Origin: an uncultured Acidimicrobiaceae bacterium | Lineage (GTDB): Bacteria > Actinomycetota > Acidimicrobiia > Spongiisociales > UBA5794 | Assembly: GCA_947259365.1 (NCBI GenBank) | Contig: CAMYMC010000037.1 | Coordinates: forward strand, 1 to 52,674 | Length of the DNA stretch: 52,674 nucleotides | Reading direction: 5' to 3' | In this document: positions 1 through 8,049 of the stretch, one piece after another | How positions within the stretch are numbered: the stretch's first letter is position 1 | Layout: each line of letters opens with the position of its first letter | Translations under genes and position numbers: made by a program | Notes under the pieces: model-generated | Database searches by the model: none | What the model saw: only the letters and a program-made list of their open reading frames with translations | What the model was told of the DNA's origin: nothing

Positions 1-3
1 TCG

Positions 4-95
4 CGGAGGCGGACGGGAATCGAACCCGCCAGGGCACTTTCGCACCCTCAACGGTTTTGAAGACCGCGGGACCCACCAGGCATCCTGACGCCTCC
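4..95 (-). tRNA. selC: tRNA-Sec (anticodon UCA)
   Basis: Selenocysteine tRNA, which decodes UGA with SelB. On the minus strand the gene starts GGAGGCG, pairing with CGCCTCC at the 3' end. The anticodon loop is CTTCAAA with TCA at 60-58, between the stems GCGGT and ACCGT. The variable arm is long (AGGGTGC, GAAA loop, GTGCCCT) and the T arm is GCGGG-TTCGATT-CCCGT. The 92-base length, long extra arm and UCA anticodon together separate it from suppressor or Ser tRNAs. CCA is not encoded: CGA follows the discriminator G. A Sec-containing selD at 25.4-26.5 kb is a client in the same window. The exact acceptor/T-arm base-pair partition is not certain from reading alone. Confidence 0.95.
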
Positions 96-102
96 AACCG
101 GC

Positions 103-138
103 AGGCTACTGCTGCTGCAGGTCGAGGTTGCTCTCGAC
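103..138 (-). promoter_or_regulatory. Putative promoter of tRNA-Sec with an inverted repeat
   Basis: On the minus strand a TAGCCT -10 box (108-103) lies 7 bases before the mature tRNA 5' end at 95, so transcription could start at or next to the mature end. A perfect inverted repeat, GTCGAG-6 nt-CTCGAC (121-138), sits where a -35 element would fall; no consensus -35 is visible. Confidence 0.45.
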
Positions 139-216
139 CGGTCCCAAGCTGCTCGTGCGTCCGATAGTCCCGCGACGTGGACTACATTGCTCGATGCTCA
201 TTCGTCAAGGAGCGAC

Positions 217-537
217 ATGGCTGACACGCAACTCATGGTGTGGATCGACCAGGACCTCTGCACGGGGGACGGCATCTGCGAGGAGATCTGCCCCGACGTG
301 TTCCTGGGGCGCGACGACGGTTTGTGGGTGGTGAAAGAGGAGGCGTCGCACTTCGGGGAAACGATCATCTTCGACGGCGCCGATGGCGCCGGGCACGGTC
401 CCGAAGGCTCCCGCGGCGTTGCCCGGGTTCCCGACAGCCTGATCGAAGCCGTCGTGGAGTCCGCCGAGGAGTGTCCCGGCGAGTGCATCATGATCGAGCC
501 CTACTCCGCGGAGATCGTGGCGGCGCGCGGCGTCTGA
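217..537 (+). CDS. Ferredoxin with Asp-type CxxDxxC cluster motif
   Basis: Small soluble electron carrier of 106 aa binding a single [3Fe-4S] or [4Fe-4S] cluster. The visible motif is C15-x2-D18-x2-C21-x3-C25-P, with a distal C86-P. In the Pyrococcus furiosus ferredoxin family Asp occupies the position of the second Cys and is an exchangeable cluster ligand; the flanking ICPDVF-like stretch fits that family. Between the two halves is a longer insertion (about residues 31-75) than in minimal ferredoxins. C90 is an additional Cys. The start is the ATG at 217, which has AAGGAG 5-6 bases upstream; a TTG further up would put that SD inside the gene. It may serve P450s or other oxidoreductases encoded elsewhere; no partner is adjacent. 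Confidence 0.85.
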   Translation: MADTQLMVWIDQDLCTGDGICEEICPDVFLGRDDGLWVVKEEASHFGETIIFDGADGAGHGPEGSRGVARVPDSLIEAVVESAEECPGECIMIEPYSAEIVAARGV

Positions 538-547
538 GGGCGCGTCC

Positions 548-979
548 TCACCCGGTGATGTATCGCTCGAGGTCGCCGATGAGCGACTTCTGGACCTCGA
601 TGACCGTCTTGACGACGTCCCCGATCGAGATGACACCGACCACCTTGTCCCCTTCGAGCACGGGGAGATGGCGGAAGTGCCCTTCCGTCATCAACGCCAT
701 GCACTCGTCGACGGAGGACTCCTCGGTCACCGTCTCGACCTCCGGCGTCATGATGTCGGCCACCGGCGTCTCCCGGGAGGCGCGGTCGAGGAGGATGATC
801 TTGCGGGCGTAATCACGCTCCGAGATGATCCCGACGAGACGCTGTTTCTCGCACACGAGGACGGCTCCGACGTTGTGCTCCGCCATCACACTCAACGCGT
901 CGTACACCGTGGCGTCGGGCGCGACGTCGTAGATGCTCCTGCCCTTCGCGTCGAGCAGCGACTTGACCGTTCTCGTCAC
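548..979 (-). CDS. CBS-domain pair protein
   Basis: Protein of 143 aa made almost entirely of two tandem CBS domains (about residues 5-65 and 75-135), a module that normally binds adenosyl ligands and signals energy state or controls a partner. Typical CBS features are seen: DVAPDATVYDAL..M near the N-terminus, VGIISERDYARK closing repeat 1, and VVGVISIGDVVK closing repeat 2. There is no enzyme or membrane domain. The GTG at 979 is chosen because GGAGG lies 5 bases upstream; an ATG at 991 overlaps that SD and is less likely. A TACGTT -10 box at 1010-1005 would give a leader of about 20 bases. It converges on the ferredoxin gene, with 10 bases between the stop codons. The partner is unknown. 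Confidence 0.85.
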   Translation of the reverse strand: MTRTVKSLLDAKGRSIYDVAPDATVYDALSVMAEHNVGAVLVCEKQRLVGIISERDYARKIILLDRASRETPVADIMTPEVETVTEESSVDECMALMTEGHFRHLPVLEGDKVVGVISIGDVVKTVIEVQKSLIGDLERYITG

Positions 980-1301
980 TCCGCCCTCCATCTCTGTGGC
1001 CCCCAACGTAGCGAACCCAGCTGGGATGCGCGTGCGCGGGCGCCGTGCCGACCCCGCCCGGGTGCGCACGATTTCGGACGCGGCGCAGGGCACCGCCCCG
1101 GGCCGGCGGGCCGTGCGCTGCGAAACCGGGCCGAGCACCACGGTCTCCGGCGTCGCACATTTCCCACATTCATCCGACATGGCCCCGCGAGGGCGGATAC
1201 ACTCCCGCCCTGTGCCCGACGGCGGACGCCGTCCGTGTACCGACGTGGCCCGTGGGTCTCAACCCGCAGGCCGATTGAAGAGGCCGACAAGGGAGGCGTT
1301 C
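980..1301. other. Divergent intergenic region between CBS and livJ-like genes
   Basis: No convincing gene lies here. It holds the minus-strand promoter of the CBS gene (-10 TACGTT, 1010-1005) with a perfect 10-base palindrome CCCAGCTGGG at 1016-1025 just upstream of it. It also holds the plus-strand promoter of the livJ-like gene near 1198-1203, leaving about 90 bases of untranslated leader. The remainder (1026-1189) shows nothing I can identify. Confidence 0.6.
1190..1211 (+). promoter_or_regulatory. Inverted repeat over the putative -10 of the liv operon
   Basis: Perfect 7-bp inverted repeat AGGGCGG (1190-1196) and CCGCCCT (1205-1211). The 8-base spacer begins the candidate -10 box TACACT (1198-1203). 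Such a dyad over a -10 box is a natural operator position; it could equally be the first hairpin of the transcript if initiation is upstream. Confidence 0.4.
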
Positions 1302-2555
1302 TTGAGAACGAGAAAGAGAAGAGCAGGCGCCCTGACCGCGGTGGTGCTGAGCTTCATGCTCGTCGCCGCCGCATGCGGAGACGACGCCGCCGAGCCGGAG
1401 TTCGGTGATCTCGGAGGCGTCGTGGTTCCGCCTCAAGGGGCGGTCCGCATCGCAGCCTTGCAGGCGATCAGCGGCGCGGTGGCGAACCTGGGTGCCGACC
1501 AGGTGAGAGCGATCCAGATCGCGATCGACGATTTCGGGCCCATCGAGGGGCACCAGGTGTTCCTGTCCATCGAGGACGATCTGTGTCTGTCCGCCGGCGG
1601 CAACACCGGTGCAAGCCGGATCATCGCCGACACGCAGATCATCGGCGTGGTTGGCACGAGCTGCTCCGGAGCGGGCGTCCCCGCCTCAGAGTTGATCAGC
1701 CAGGCGGGCCGAGTGATGATCTCGGGCTCGAATACGTCGCCGAGCCTCACCTCCACCGGCAATCTCGAGGGAAACCCCGTGAGAGCCGACAACTGGAGCG
1801 AGGGGTATTTCCGGACCGCTCACAACGATGAGTACCAGGGCGATGGAGCCGGCCAGTTCTTGGCTGACTTCCTCGGTGTCGCGTCTGCGGCGTTCATTCA
1901 CGATGGCGACCCGTACACCGAGGGTCTCGTGAACCAGGCGCGGACGGCCTTCGAATCGCGAGGTGGTACGACGGCGTTCTTCGGTGCCGTGGGCAAGGAC
2001 GACACAGACATGCGGCCGATCCTGACGGAGGTCGCCGCAGCCGGTCCAGAAGTGTTGTTCTTCCCGATCTTCCAGCCTGCCGGTGACTTCATCGCCAAGC
2101 AGGCCCCGGAGATCGCAGGGTTCGAGAACATCCAGCTGATGGGCGCAGACGGGCTCCTGTCACAGACGTTCCTCAGCCTGCCGGAGACGGAGGGCATGTA
2201 CTTCTCCGGGCCGGCCGGACGGTCGTCACCGGAGTACGACGCCATGGTCGCCAAGTACCAGGAGCTCTACAACGAGCCGCCCGTTCAGGCGTTCCACGCC
2301 CACGCCTACGACGCAGCCACGTTGCTCATGACGAAGATCGCCGAGGTTGCCGAGGCGCAGGACGATGGGACACTCCACGTCGACCTGAGAGCTCTGCGCG
2401 ATGCGCTGTACGCAACGTCTGGGTTCCAGGGCCTCACCGGGACCATCACGTGCAACGAGTTCGGAGACTGTGCCGAGCCGCGCATCTCCGTGTACCAGAA
2501 CCTCGACCCCTCCGCCGGCATCGGAGGCACCGTCGGTAACGTGGTCTGGCCGTAG
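1302..2555 (+). CDS. livJ: Branched-chain amino acid-type ABC transporter substrate-binding lipoprotein
   Basis: Extracytoplasmic receptor of 417 aa, periplasmic-binding-protein type I (LivJ/Peripla_BP_6) family, which delivers a branched-chain amino acid or similar small amide/acid to the permeases encoded downstream. It starts at TTG 1302 with GGGAGG 5 bases upstream. The N-terminus is a lipoprotein signal: basic RTRKRR, a hydrophobic stretch and a lipobox LVAAAC with C25 as lipidation site. An acidic linker follows, then the family opening VRIAALQAISGAVANLG, with later segments such as GVVGTSCSGAGVPASELI in the N-lobe. It is the first gene of livJHMGF, separated from livH by 158 bases that contain a strong hairpin, which may keep receptor mRNA in excess. 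Substrate is not predictable from sequence. Confidence 0.9.
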   Translation: MRTRKRRAGALTAVVLSFMLVAAACGDDAAEPEFGDLGGVVVPPQGAVRIAALQAISGAVANLGADQVRAIQIAIDDFGPIEGHQVFLSIEDDLCLSAGGNTGASRIIADTQIIGVVGTSCSGAGVPASELISQAGRVMISGSNTSPSLTSTGNLEGNPVRADNWSEGYFRTAHNDEYQGDGAGQFLADFLGVASAAFIHDGDPYTEGLVNQARTAFESRGGTTAFFGAVGKDDTDMRPILTEVAAAGPEVLFFPIFQPAGDFIAKQAPEIAGFENIQLMGADGLLSQTFLSLPETEGMYFSGPAGRSSPEYDAMVAKYQELYNEPPVQAFHAHAYDAATLLMTKIAEVAEAQDDGTLHVDLRALRDALYATSGFQGLTGTITCNEFGDCAEPRISVYQNLDPSAGIGGTVGNVVWP

Positions 2556-2577
2556 GTCGGACCGACATACTGCCCTG

Positions 2578-2607
2578 CCACCGGCGCCGCTGCTGCGGCG
2601 CCGGTGG
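2578..2607 (+). terminator. Strong intergenic hairpin after livJ
   Basis: Perfect 12-bp stem (2578-2589 with 2596-2607) and 6-base loop CTGCTG, 23 bases after the livJ stop. No T-tract follows, so it is either a weak or partial terminator or a 3'-end mRNA stabiliser separating receptor from permease expression. Confidence 0.55.
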
Positions 2608-2713
2608 CGCGTAGGGCCCGAGAGGCGGCGCAACTGCGGGACAGCAGAACGGGAAAGTTGCTATGTTCCACACGCCCATGAGACAGATCCGACGACGTAC
2701 GGGCTGACACCCG

Positions 2714-3793
2714 ATGGCCCAGGCGACAACAACCGCGCGACGCAGAACGAGACGGCTGAACCCGATCGATGCGTTCCTCTGGCTGATCCGCATCGTGGCG
2801 GTCGTGGTCATCCTGGTGGGCCTCACGAACTCGCTCACCAGCGGGCGCCTGTCGGCGCAACAGTGGCGCGACCTCATGGTGTTCGGCGTGTCCCAGGGCT
2901 CGGTCTACGCGCTCATCGCCCTCGGCTACACGCTCGTCTACGGCGTCCTCAAGTTCATCAACTTCGCCCACGGCGAGGTGTTCATGAGCTCGACGATGAT
3001 CGGGTTCTTCGCCGCGGATGCGCTCGCGCGCTCCGGGATGTGGAACGACCAGCCCATCGTCTCCCTGTTCATCGTCCTCATCGTCTGCATGCTCACGTCG
3101 ACCCTCGTGGCGATCACCCTCGAACGGGTCGCCTACCGGCCCCTCCGCGGGTCGCCGCGTCTCGTCCCGCTCATCACGTCGATCGGAGCCTCGTTCTTCC
3201 TCCAGTACACGTTCGCCGGTCTCTTCGGAGTGGGAACGAGGTCCTGGCCGCAGGTCGAGATCCTCCAGGGCTCTTGGCAGTTCCTCGGGTTCCGCATCGT
3301 GCGGACCCAGGCGGTCGTCATCCTGGCCGCGCTGGCGATGATGGCCCTGCTCTACGTCTTCGTGGAGAGGACCCGCACCGGAAGGGCGATGCGCGCCGTC
3401 GCCGAGGATCAGGAGACGGCTGCGCTCATGGGCATCGACGTGAACCGCACCATCGTCGTCGTCTTCGGGGTCGGTGGGGCGATGGCCGGCGTCGCCGGGT
3501 TCCTCTGGGGTCTCGCCTTCCAGACGGTGTTCTTCTTCACCGGCTTCCTCCCCGGCATCAAGGCGTTCACCGCAGCCGTGCTCGGCGGCATCGGCAACAT
3601 CGCCGGCGCCATGGTCGGCGGCATCTCGTTGGGAATCTTCGAGCAAGTCGGGCCCAGCGCGGTCCTCGCCGGGCTCGGCGTCGAAGGGTTCAACCAGCTC
3701 AAGGATGTCGTTGCCTTCACCGCGCTCGTCCTCGTTCTCATCTTCCGCCCGTCGGGCATCCTCGGCGAGCGGCTCTCAGAGGAAAGGGCCTGA
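2714..3793 (+). CDS. livH: Branched-chain amino acid ABC transporter permease LivH
   Basis: Inner-membrane permease subunit of 359 aa, LivH family, forming the translocation path together with LivM. Many hydrophobic helices are visible. The family signature region GSVYALIALGYTLVYGVLKFINFAHGEVFM lies at about residues 62-92, and the EAA-like coupling loop region (GRAMRAVAEDQETAALMGIDV) falls near residues 222-242. The N-terminus has about 55 extra residues including an additional hydrophobic segment before this signature. The ATG at 2714 is the only in-frame start before the conserved part; the region immediately upstream has no clear SD. A TATGTT-like box near 2664 might give a second promoter. 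It is followed after 3 bases by livM. Confidence 0.92.
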   Translation: MAQATTTARRRTRRLNPIDAFLWLIRIVAVVVILVGLTNSLTSGRLSAQQWRDLMVFGVSQGSVYALIALGYTLVYGVLKFINFAHGEVFMSSTMIGFFAADALARSGMWNDQPIVSLFIVLIVCMLTSTLVAITLERVAYRPLRGSPRLVPLITSIGASFFLQYTFAGLFGVGTRSWPQVEILQGSWQFLGFRIVRTQAVVILAALAMMALLYVFVERTRTGRAMRAVAEDQETAALMGIDVNRTIVVVFGVGGAMAGVAGFLWGLAFQTVFFFTGFLPGIKAFTAAVLGGIGNIAGAMVGGISLGIFEQVGPSAVLAGLGVEGFNQLKDVVAFTALVLVLIFRPSGILGERLSEERA

Positions 3794-3796
3794 GCC

Positions 3797-5560
3797 ATGA
3801 GCCTGACGGCGGCCGAGACGACTGAGCTGCTGCCGGCCCGGGAAGTCCAGCTCGACCGGGCGGTCCGCGTCGGGCTGATCGGCGGGCTCACCGCGATGTT
3901 CATCGTCACGTCGGGGATGCTCGAGACGTTCGACCTGCGCATGATCGTCGACCCCATCCTGTCCCTCGGCTACGTGACCCTGATGGCGGCCCCGTTCGCC
4001 GTCGGCTACGTCGCCGGCAAGGCCCCACCGGTTCTCGAGGGCTACGCCGCGCCGTCTGTTGGGGCGCGCAACGTCCAAGCCGGGGCGATCGCCGGGGCGC
4101 TGACGGGAGCGATCTACGCGCTCTACGCCCTCATCATCCACGTCCTCGACTTCTCCTCCGTCTTCATCAAGCTGACGGAGCAGACGAAGAAGATCGTGAC
4201 GCTCGACATGGGCGCGGGCGGGGTCCTCATCCTCGCCCTCGTCATGGCGGTGTCCGGAGCCGTGGGAGGCGCCGTCCACCTCCTGGAGCGCAGGTGGAAG
4301 CGGGCCGTGCTCTACTCGGCGTTCTGGGTCGTCATGTTCGGCCTCCTCGAGGTGCTCGTCAGCCAGATCGCCTTCGTGAGGCGAATCTCAGCCGTCAAAG
4401 AGCTGCTCTACGGCACAGACGCCGGCCTCACGCTCATCGGCGCAGTGATCATCGGCGGGCTCGTCTTCGCCGCCTACTACTACCTGGACGGCCGGGTGCG
4501 GGCAGCCACCCGGCGCGCGATGGCGCTCGAGGGACAGCAGCGGCGCCGCTTCATCCTCATCTCGCTGGGGGTCGCCATCGTGTTCCTCGCGGTGCTCCCC
4601 CAGATCCTCGGGCCGTTCCTCAGCGAGGTGCTCGACCTTGCCGGGGTGTTCCTCCTCATGGCGCTGGGGCTCAACATCGTCGTCGGCTTCGCCGGGCTGC
4701 TCGACCTGGGCTACGTCGCCTTCTTTGCTGTGGGGGCGTATACCACGGCGATCCTCACCTCCCCGGTCTCGCCCAAGTGGAGTCCGGAGCTGAGCTTCTG
4801 GACGGCCATTCCCTTCATCATCCTCGCCGCCGCCGCGGCCGGCGTCATGGTGGGGACGCCGGTCCTCCGGCTGCGTGGCGACTACCTCGCCATCGTCACC
4901 CTCGGGTTCGGGGAGATTGCCCGAATCCTGTTCCTCTCCGACGCGCTCAAGCCGTACTTCGGAGGCGCTCAGGGCATGCTCCTCATCCCGGACATCGACA
5001 TCGGGCCCTTCACGATCGACGACTCGATATCGTTCTTCTACCCGATCTACGCGTTCGTGATCCTCTTCGCCTACCTCTCGTACGCCTTACAGGATTCGCG
5101 CGTGGGTCGCGCCTGGATGGCGATGCGTGAGGACGAGTCGGTGGCGGAGGCGATGGGGGTGAACATCGTCGCCGCCAAGCTCTGGGCGTTCGTCATCGGG
5201 GCGATCTTCGCCGCCATCGGAGGCGCCCTCTTCGCCCACAAGATCGGGTCGGTCTTCCCTGAGAGCTTTGCCATCCTCGTATCGATCACCGTGCTCGTGC
5301 TCATCATCGTCGGGGGCATGGGGTCGGTTCCGGGGGTGACCGTCGGGGCGCTTGCGCTCGTCGCCCTCCCCGAGCTGCTCCGTGAGTTCGCCGAGTTCAA
5401 GTTCCTCTTCTACGGCACGCTGTTGATCTTCATGATGCTGAACCGGCCCGAGGGCTTCATCCCGTCCCGGAGGAGAGCCCGCGAGCTGCACCTCGACGAG
5501 GTCGAACAGGATGCGTGGCTCGCCCAGGCGGCCGAGCAGGACCCGGCTCCGGCCGAGTGA
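3797..5560 (+). CDS. livM: Branched-chain amino acid ABC transporter permease LivM with N-terminal membrane extension
   Basis: Second permease subunit, 587 aa. The LivM domain proper begins at about residue 255: LDLAGVFLLMALGLNIVVGFAGLLDLGYVAFFAVGAY is the family hallmark. It runs to about residue 560 and includes the coupling segment SRVGRAWMAMREDESVAEAMGV near residues 433-454. The first 250 residues are additional and hydrophobic, with roughly six candidate membrane helices (about 24-42, 53-72, 97-119, 140-165, 173-195 and 213-232) and no motif I recognise. Ordinary LivM proteins are about 300-430 aa, so this is a fused or expanded N-terminal membrane module. The gene starts 3 bases after the livH stop, and its C-terminus ends 7 bases before the livG start, so the operon is tight. 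Confidence 0.9.
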   Translation: MSLTAAETTELLPAREVQLDRAVRVGLIGGLTAMFIVTSGMLETFDLRMIVDPILSLGYVTLMAAPFAVGYVAGKAPPVLEGYAAPSVGARNVQAGAIAGALTGAIYALYALIIHVLDFSSVFIKLTEQTKKIVTLDMGAGGVLILALVMAVSGAVGGAVHLLERRWKRAVLYSAFWVVMFGLLEVLVSQIAFVRRISAVKELLYGTDAGLTLIGAVIIGGLVFAAYYYLDGRVRAATRRAMALEGQQRRRFILISLGVAIVFLAVLPQILGPFLSEVLDLAGVFLLMALGLNIVVGFAGLLDLGYVAFFAVGAYTTAILTSPVSPKWSPELSFWTAIPFIILAAAAAGVMVGTPVLRLRGDYLAIVTLGFGEIARILFLSDALKPYFGGAQGMLLIPDIDIGPFTIDDSISFFYPIYAFVILFAYLSYALQDSRVGRAWMAMREDESVAEAMGVNIVAAKLWAFVIGAIFAAIGGALFAHKIGSVFPESFAILVSITVLVLIIVGGMGSVPGVTVGALALVALPELLREFAEFKFLFYGTLLIFMMLNRPEGFIPSRRRARELHLDEVEQDAWLAQAAEQDPAPAE

Positions 5561-5567
5561 GGTAGAC

Positions 5568-6353
5568 GTGGCACTGCTCGAGATCTCCAGCCTTTCGAAA
5601 GCCTTCGGCGGGCTGCACGCGATCGACAAGCTCGACCTCCACGTCGACAGGGGCGAGATCGTCAGCGTCATCGGCCCCAACGGGGCGGGCAAGACGACGT
5701 TCTTCAACGTCATCACGGGCATGATCACCCCAGACGAGGGCGAGATCATCTTCGACGGAGCCGACCTCGCCGGGCTCCGTCCCAACCAGATCCTGGCCCT
5801 CGGCATGGCACGGACGTTCCAGAACGTCAGGCTCTTCCCCAACATGACCGTCCGTGAGAACGTGATGGTGGGCAGGCACACGAGGACGAAGGCGGGCGTG
5901 TTCGGCGCCATCCTCCGCACCCCGGCGTTCCGCGCCGAGGAGGAGGAGACCAAGAGGAAAGCAGAAGAGACGTTGTCGTTCTTCGGAACCCGGCTCGTCG
6001 GATACCGGTTCGACCAGCCCGCCCTCAACCTCTCGTACGCCAATCGACGCCGGCTGGAGATCGCGAGGGCGATGGGCTCGGATCCACAGCTGCTCCTGCT
6101 CGACGAGCCCACGGCCGGCATGAACCCGCGCGAGACTCTCGAGATCACCGGGCTCATCGGGAAGCTCCGCGACGAGAAGGGCTTCACGGTCGTCCTCATC
6201 GAGCACGACATGCGGGTCGTCAAGGGCGTCTCGGACCGGGTCATCGTCCTCGACCACGGCTCCAAGATCGCCGAGGGCCCCTACGACGAGGTCGCCCAGA
6301 ACCCCGACGTCATCGAGGCGTACCTCGGCCGGCCGGCGACGGGCACCGCATGA
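5568..6353 (+). CDS. livG: Branched-chain amino acid ABC transporter ATPase LivG
   Basis: Cytoplasmic ATP-hydrolysing subunit, 261 aa. Visible motifs: Walker A GPNGAGKTT at residues 36-44; Q-loop ARTFQNVRLFPNMTVRENV typical of LivG; the signature region LSYANRRRLEIARAM, where LSYAN replaces the canonical LSGGQ core as is usual in LivG; Walker B LLLLDEPTAGMNP; and the switch His in IEHDM. The GTG at 5568 is chosen because it lies just after the livM stop with AGGTAGAC in front and gives the standard N-terminus; longer starts would run into livM. It overlaps livF by 4 bases, so the two ATPases are probably translationally coupled. Confidence 0.93.
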   Translation: MALLEISSLSKAFGGLHAIDKLDLHVDRGEIVSVIGPNGAGKTTFFNVITGMITPDEGEIIFDGADLAGLRPNQILALGMARTFQNVRLFPNMTVRENVMVGRHTRTKAGVFGAILRTPAFRAEEEETKRKAEETLSFFGTRLVGYRFDQPALNLSYANRRRLEIARAMGSDPQLLLLDEPTAGMNPRETLEITGLIGKLRDEKGFTVVLIEHDMRVVKGVSDRVIVLDHGSKIAEGPYDEVAQNPDVIEAYLGRPATGTA

Positions 6354-7084
6354 GCACGACCGACGCAACACCGGTGCTCGAGCTGCGGAGTGTCAGCACG
6401 CACTACGGCCCCATCCAGGTGCTTCGTGACGTCGACGTCGCGATCTACCCGGGCGAGATCGTGTGCCTCCTCGGCGGCAATGCCAGCGGGAAGACGACGA
6501 CGCTGAAGACCATCCTCGGCTACGTGAAGCCGAGCAGCGGCAGCGTGCACCTCGAGGGCCAGCGGATCAGCGGCCTGCCGACAACCGAGGTCGTCGAACG
6601 AGGCATCTCGATGGTCCCCGAGAACCGGCGGCTCTTCAAGCGGATGACGGTGCGGGAGAACCTCGAGATCGGCGCCTACCTGCGCAGCGACAGGGACGCC
6701 GTCGAGGACGACTACGAGCGCGTCTTCGAGCTGTTCCCCAGAGTCAAGGAGCGGCTCCATCAGCGGGCGGGCACCCTCTCCGGCGGGGAGCAGCAGATGG
6801 TCGCAGTGGGACGGGCCCTCATGGCGCGGCCGTCGGTGCTGCTCATGGACGAGCCGTCGATGGGCCTCGCCCCGGTCCTCGTCCAGCAGAACTTCGACAT
6901 CATCCAGCAGATCAACCAGGCCGGGACGACGGTGTTCGTCGTGGAGCAGAACGCCAACATGGCGCTGTCGATCGCCGACCGTGGGTACGTCCTCCAGACC
7001 GGGCGGATCGTGCTCTCCGACCACTCGGACGCGCTCCTCTCCAATCCCGAGATGCAACGCGCCTACCTCGGCCAGATCGACTGA
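6350..7084 (+). CDS. livF: Branched-chain amino acid ABC transporter ATPase LivF
   Basis: Second ATPase of the transporter, 244 aa, pairing with LivG as the nucleotide-binding heterodimer. Walker A is GGNASGKT (residues 42-49), the signature is LSGGEQQMVAVGRALM, Walker B is LLMDEPSMGLAP and the switch-His segment appears as VVEQNAN, the glutamine-asparagine form usual in LivF. The ATG overlaps the livG stop codon (ATGA), and the livF stop is followed by the leaderless promoter of the next gene. It ends the livJHMGF operon. Confidence 0.93.
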   Translation: MSTTDATPVLELRSVSTHYGPIQVLRDVDVAIYPGEIVCLLGGNASGKTTTLKTILGYVKPSSGSVHLEGQRISGLPTTEVVERGISMVPENRRLFKRMTVRENLEIGAYLRSDRDAVEDDYERVFELFPRVKERLHQRAGTLSGGEQQMVAVGRALMARPSVLLMDEPSMGLAPVLVQQNFDIIQQINQAGTTVFVVEQNANMALSIADRGYVLQTGRIVLSDHSDALLSNPEMQRAYLGQID

Positions 7085-7158
7085 CCTGCCGCCCCGTCCC
7101 GGACGGCCCGACCTCCTGGTCGCCCCCGATCGTCCCCGGCCGGTAACGTCGCGCCGCG

Positions 7159-8031
7159 ATGCGGTACCTCGATGCCGGTGACGTGCGGGCGGCGCTGCCG
7201 ATGGATCTCGCCATCGACGCCATGCGCACGGCGTTCTCCGACGATCGGGAGACCCCGCAGCGGGTGCTCCTCGGTAGCTCCCTGTTCATGCCGGGCCGAG
7301 TCGGCGCCCATTCCGGGATCAAGGTCGTCTCGACGGTGCCGGGGAACCCGGCGGGGATCGTCGTCGTCTTCGATGGCGACGGCAGCCCCCTCGGCGCGGT
7401 GGACGGGCCGACGCTGACGGCGATTCGCACCGGGGCGGGCTGTGGCCTCGCCACGGATCTGCTCGCCGCACCGGCTGCGGACACGATGGCGATGTTGGGG
7501 TCGGGGGCGATGGCCGCGGACCAGATCGCGGCCGTCGCCGCCGTCCGCCCGATCGAGCGGGTTCTCATCTGGAGCCGCTCACTGTCACACGCAGAGGCGC
7601 TCGCCGCCAGGACAGCGGGCGGGATCGCGGTCGAGGACGCCGACGGCGCGGTCGGCGATGCCGACATCGTGACGACGGCGACACCGGCCACGAGCCCGCT
7701 GTTCGACCCGGACGCGCTCGGACGGGGGACCCACGTCAACGCGATCGGGGCGTTCACCCCGGAGATGTGCGAGCTGCCTGCGGCGACGGTGCGGGCCGCG
7801 TTCGTCGTCGTCGACGACATCGACGCCGCCGTCGTCGAGGCGGGCGATCTCATCCAGGCGGGCGTGACACCGGCCGCCACCGTCGCCGACCTCCTCGCCG
7901 GGAGGTCACTGGCGCCGGCTCCCGGGGAGACGACCGTCTTCAAGTCGGTCGGGATCTCGAGTCAGGACGTCGCTGCCGCCGTCGCCGCCCTCCGGCGAGC
8001 CGAGGAGCTCGGCCTCGGCCTGGTGGTGTGA
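7159..8031 (+). CDS. Ornithine cyclodeaminase / mu-crystallin family protein
   Basis: Soluble NAD(P)-dependent protein of 290 aa. Family members catalyse ornithine to proline cyclisation, alanine or imine reduction, or act as ketimine reductases. Seen: the N-terminal half with GAHSGIKVVSTVPGNPAG and PLGAVDGPTLTAIRTGAGCGLATDLLA, then the Rossmann segment MAMLGSGAMAADQIAAV (about residues 112-128) and ERVLIWSRSLSHAEALAAR. It is about 30-40 residues shorter than typical ornithine cyclodeaminases. The -10 box TAACGT (7144-7149) lies 9 bases before the ATG and no SD is present, so the mRNA appears leaderless. Its position after livF suggests a link to imported amino acids, but it has its own promoter. 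The precise substrate cannot be assigned. Confidence 0.82.
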   Translation: MRYLDAGDVRAALPMDLAIDAMRTAFSDDRETPQRVLLGSSLFMPGRVGAHSGIKVVSTVPGNPAGIVVVFDGDGSPLGAVDGPTLTAIRTGAGCGLATDLLAAPAADTMAMLGSGAMAADQIAAVAAVRPIERVLIWSRSLSHAEALAARTAGGIAVEDADGAVGDADIVTTATPATSPLFDPDALGRGTHVNAIGAFTPEMCELPAATVRAAFVVVDDIDAAVVEAGDLIQAGVTPAATVADLLAGRSLAPAPGETTVFKSVGISSQDVAAAVAALRRAEELGLGLVV

Positions 8032-8049
8032 CGACCCGCCGGCGCCGGC

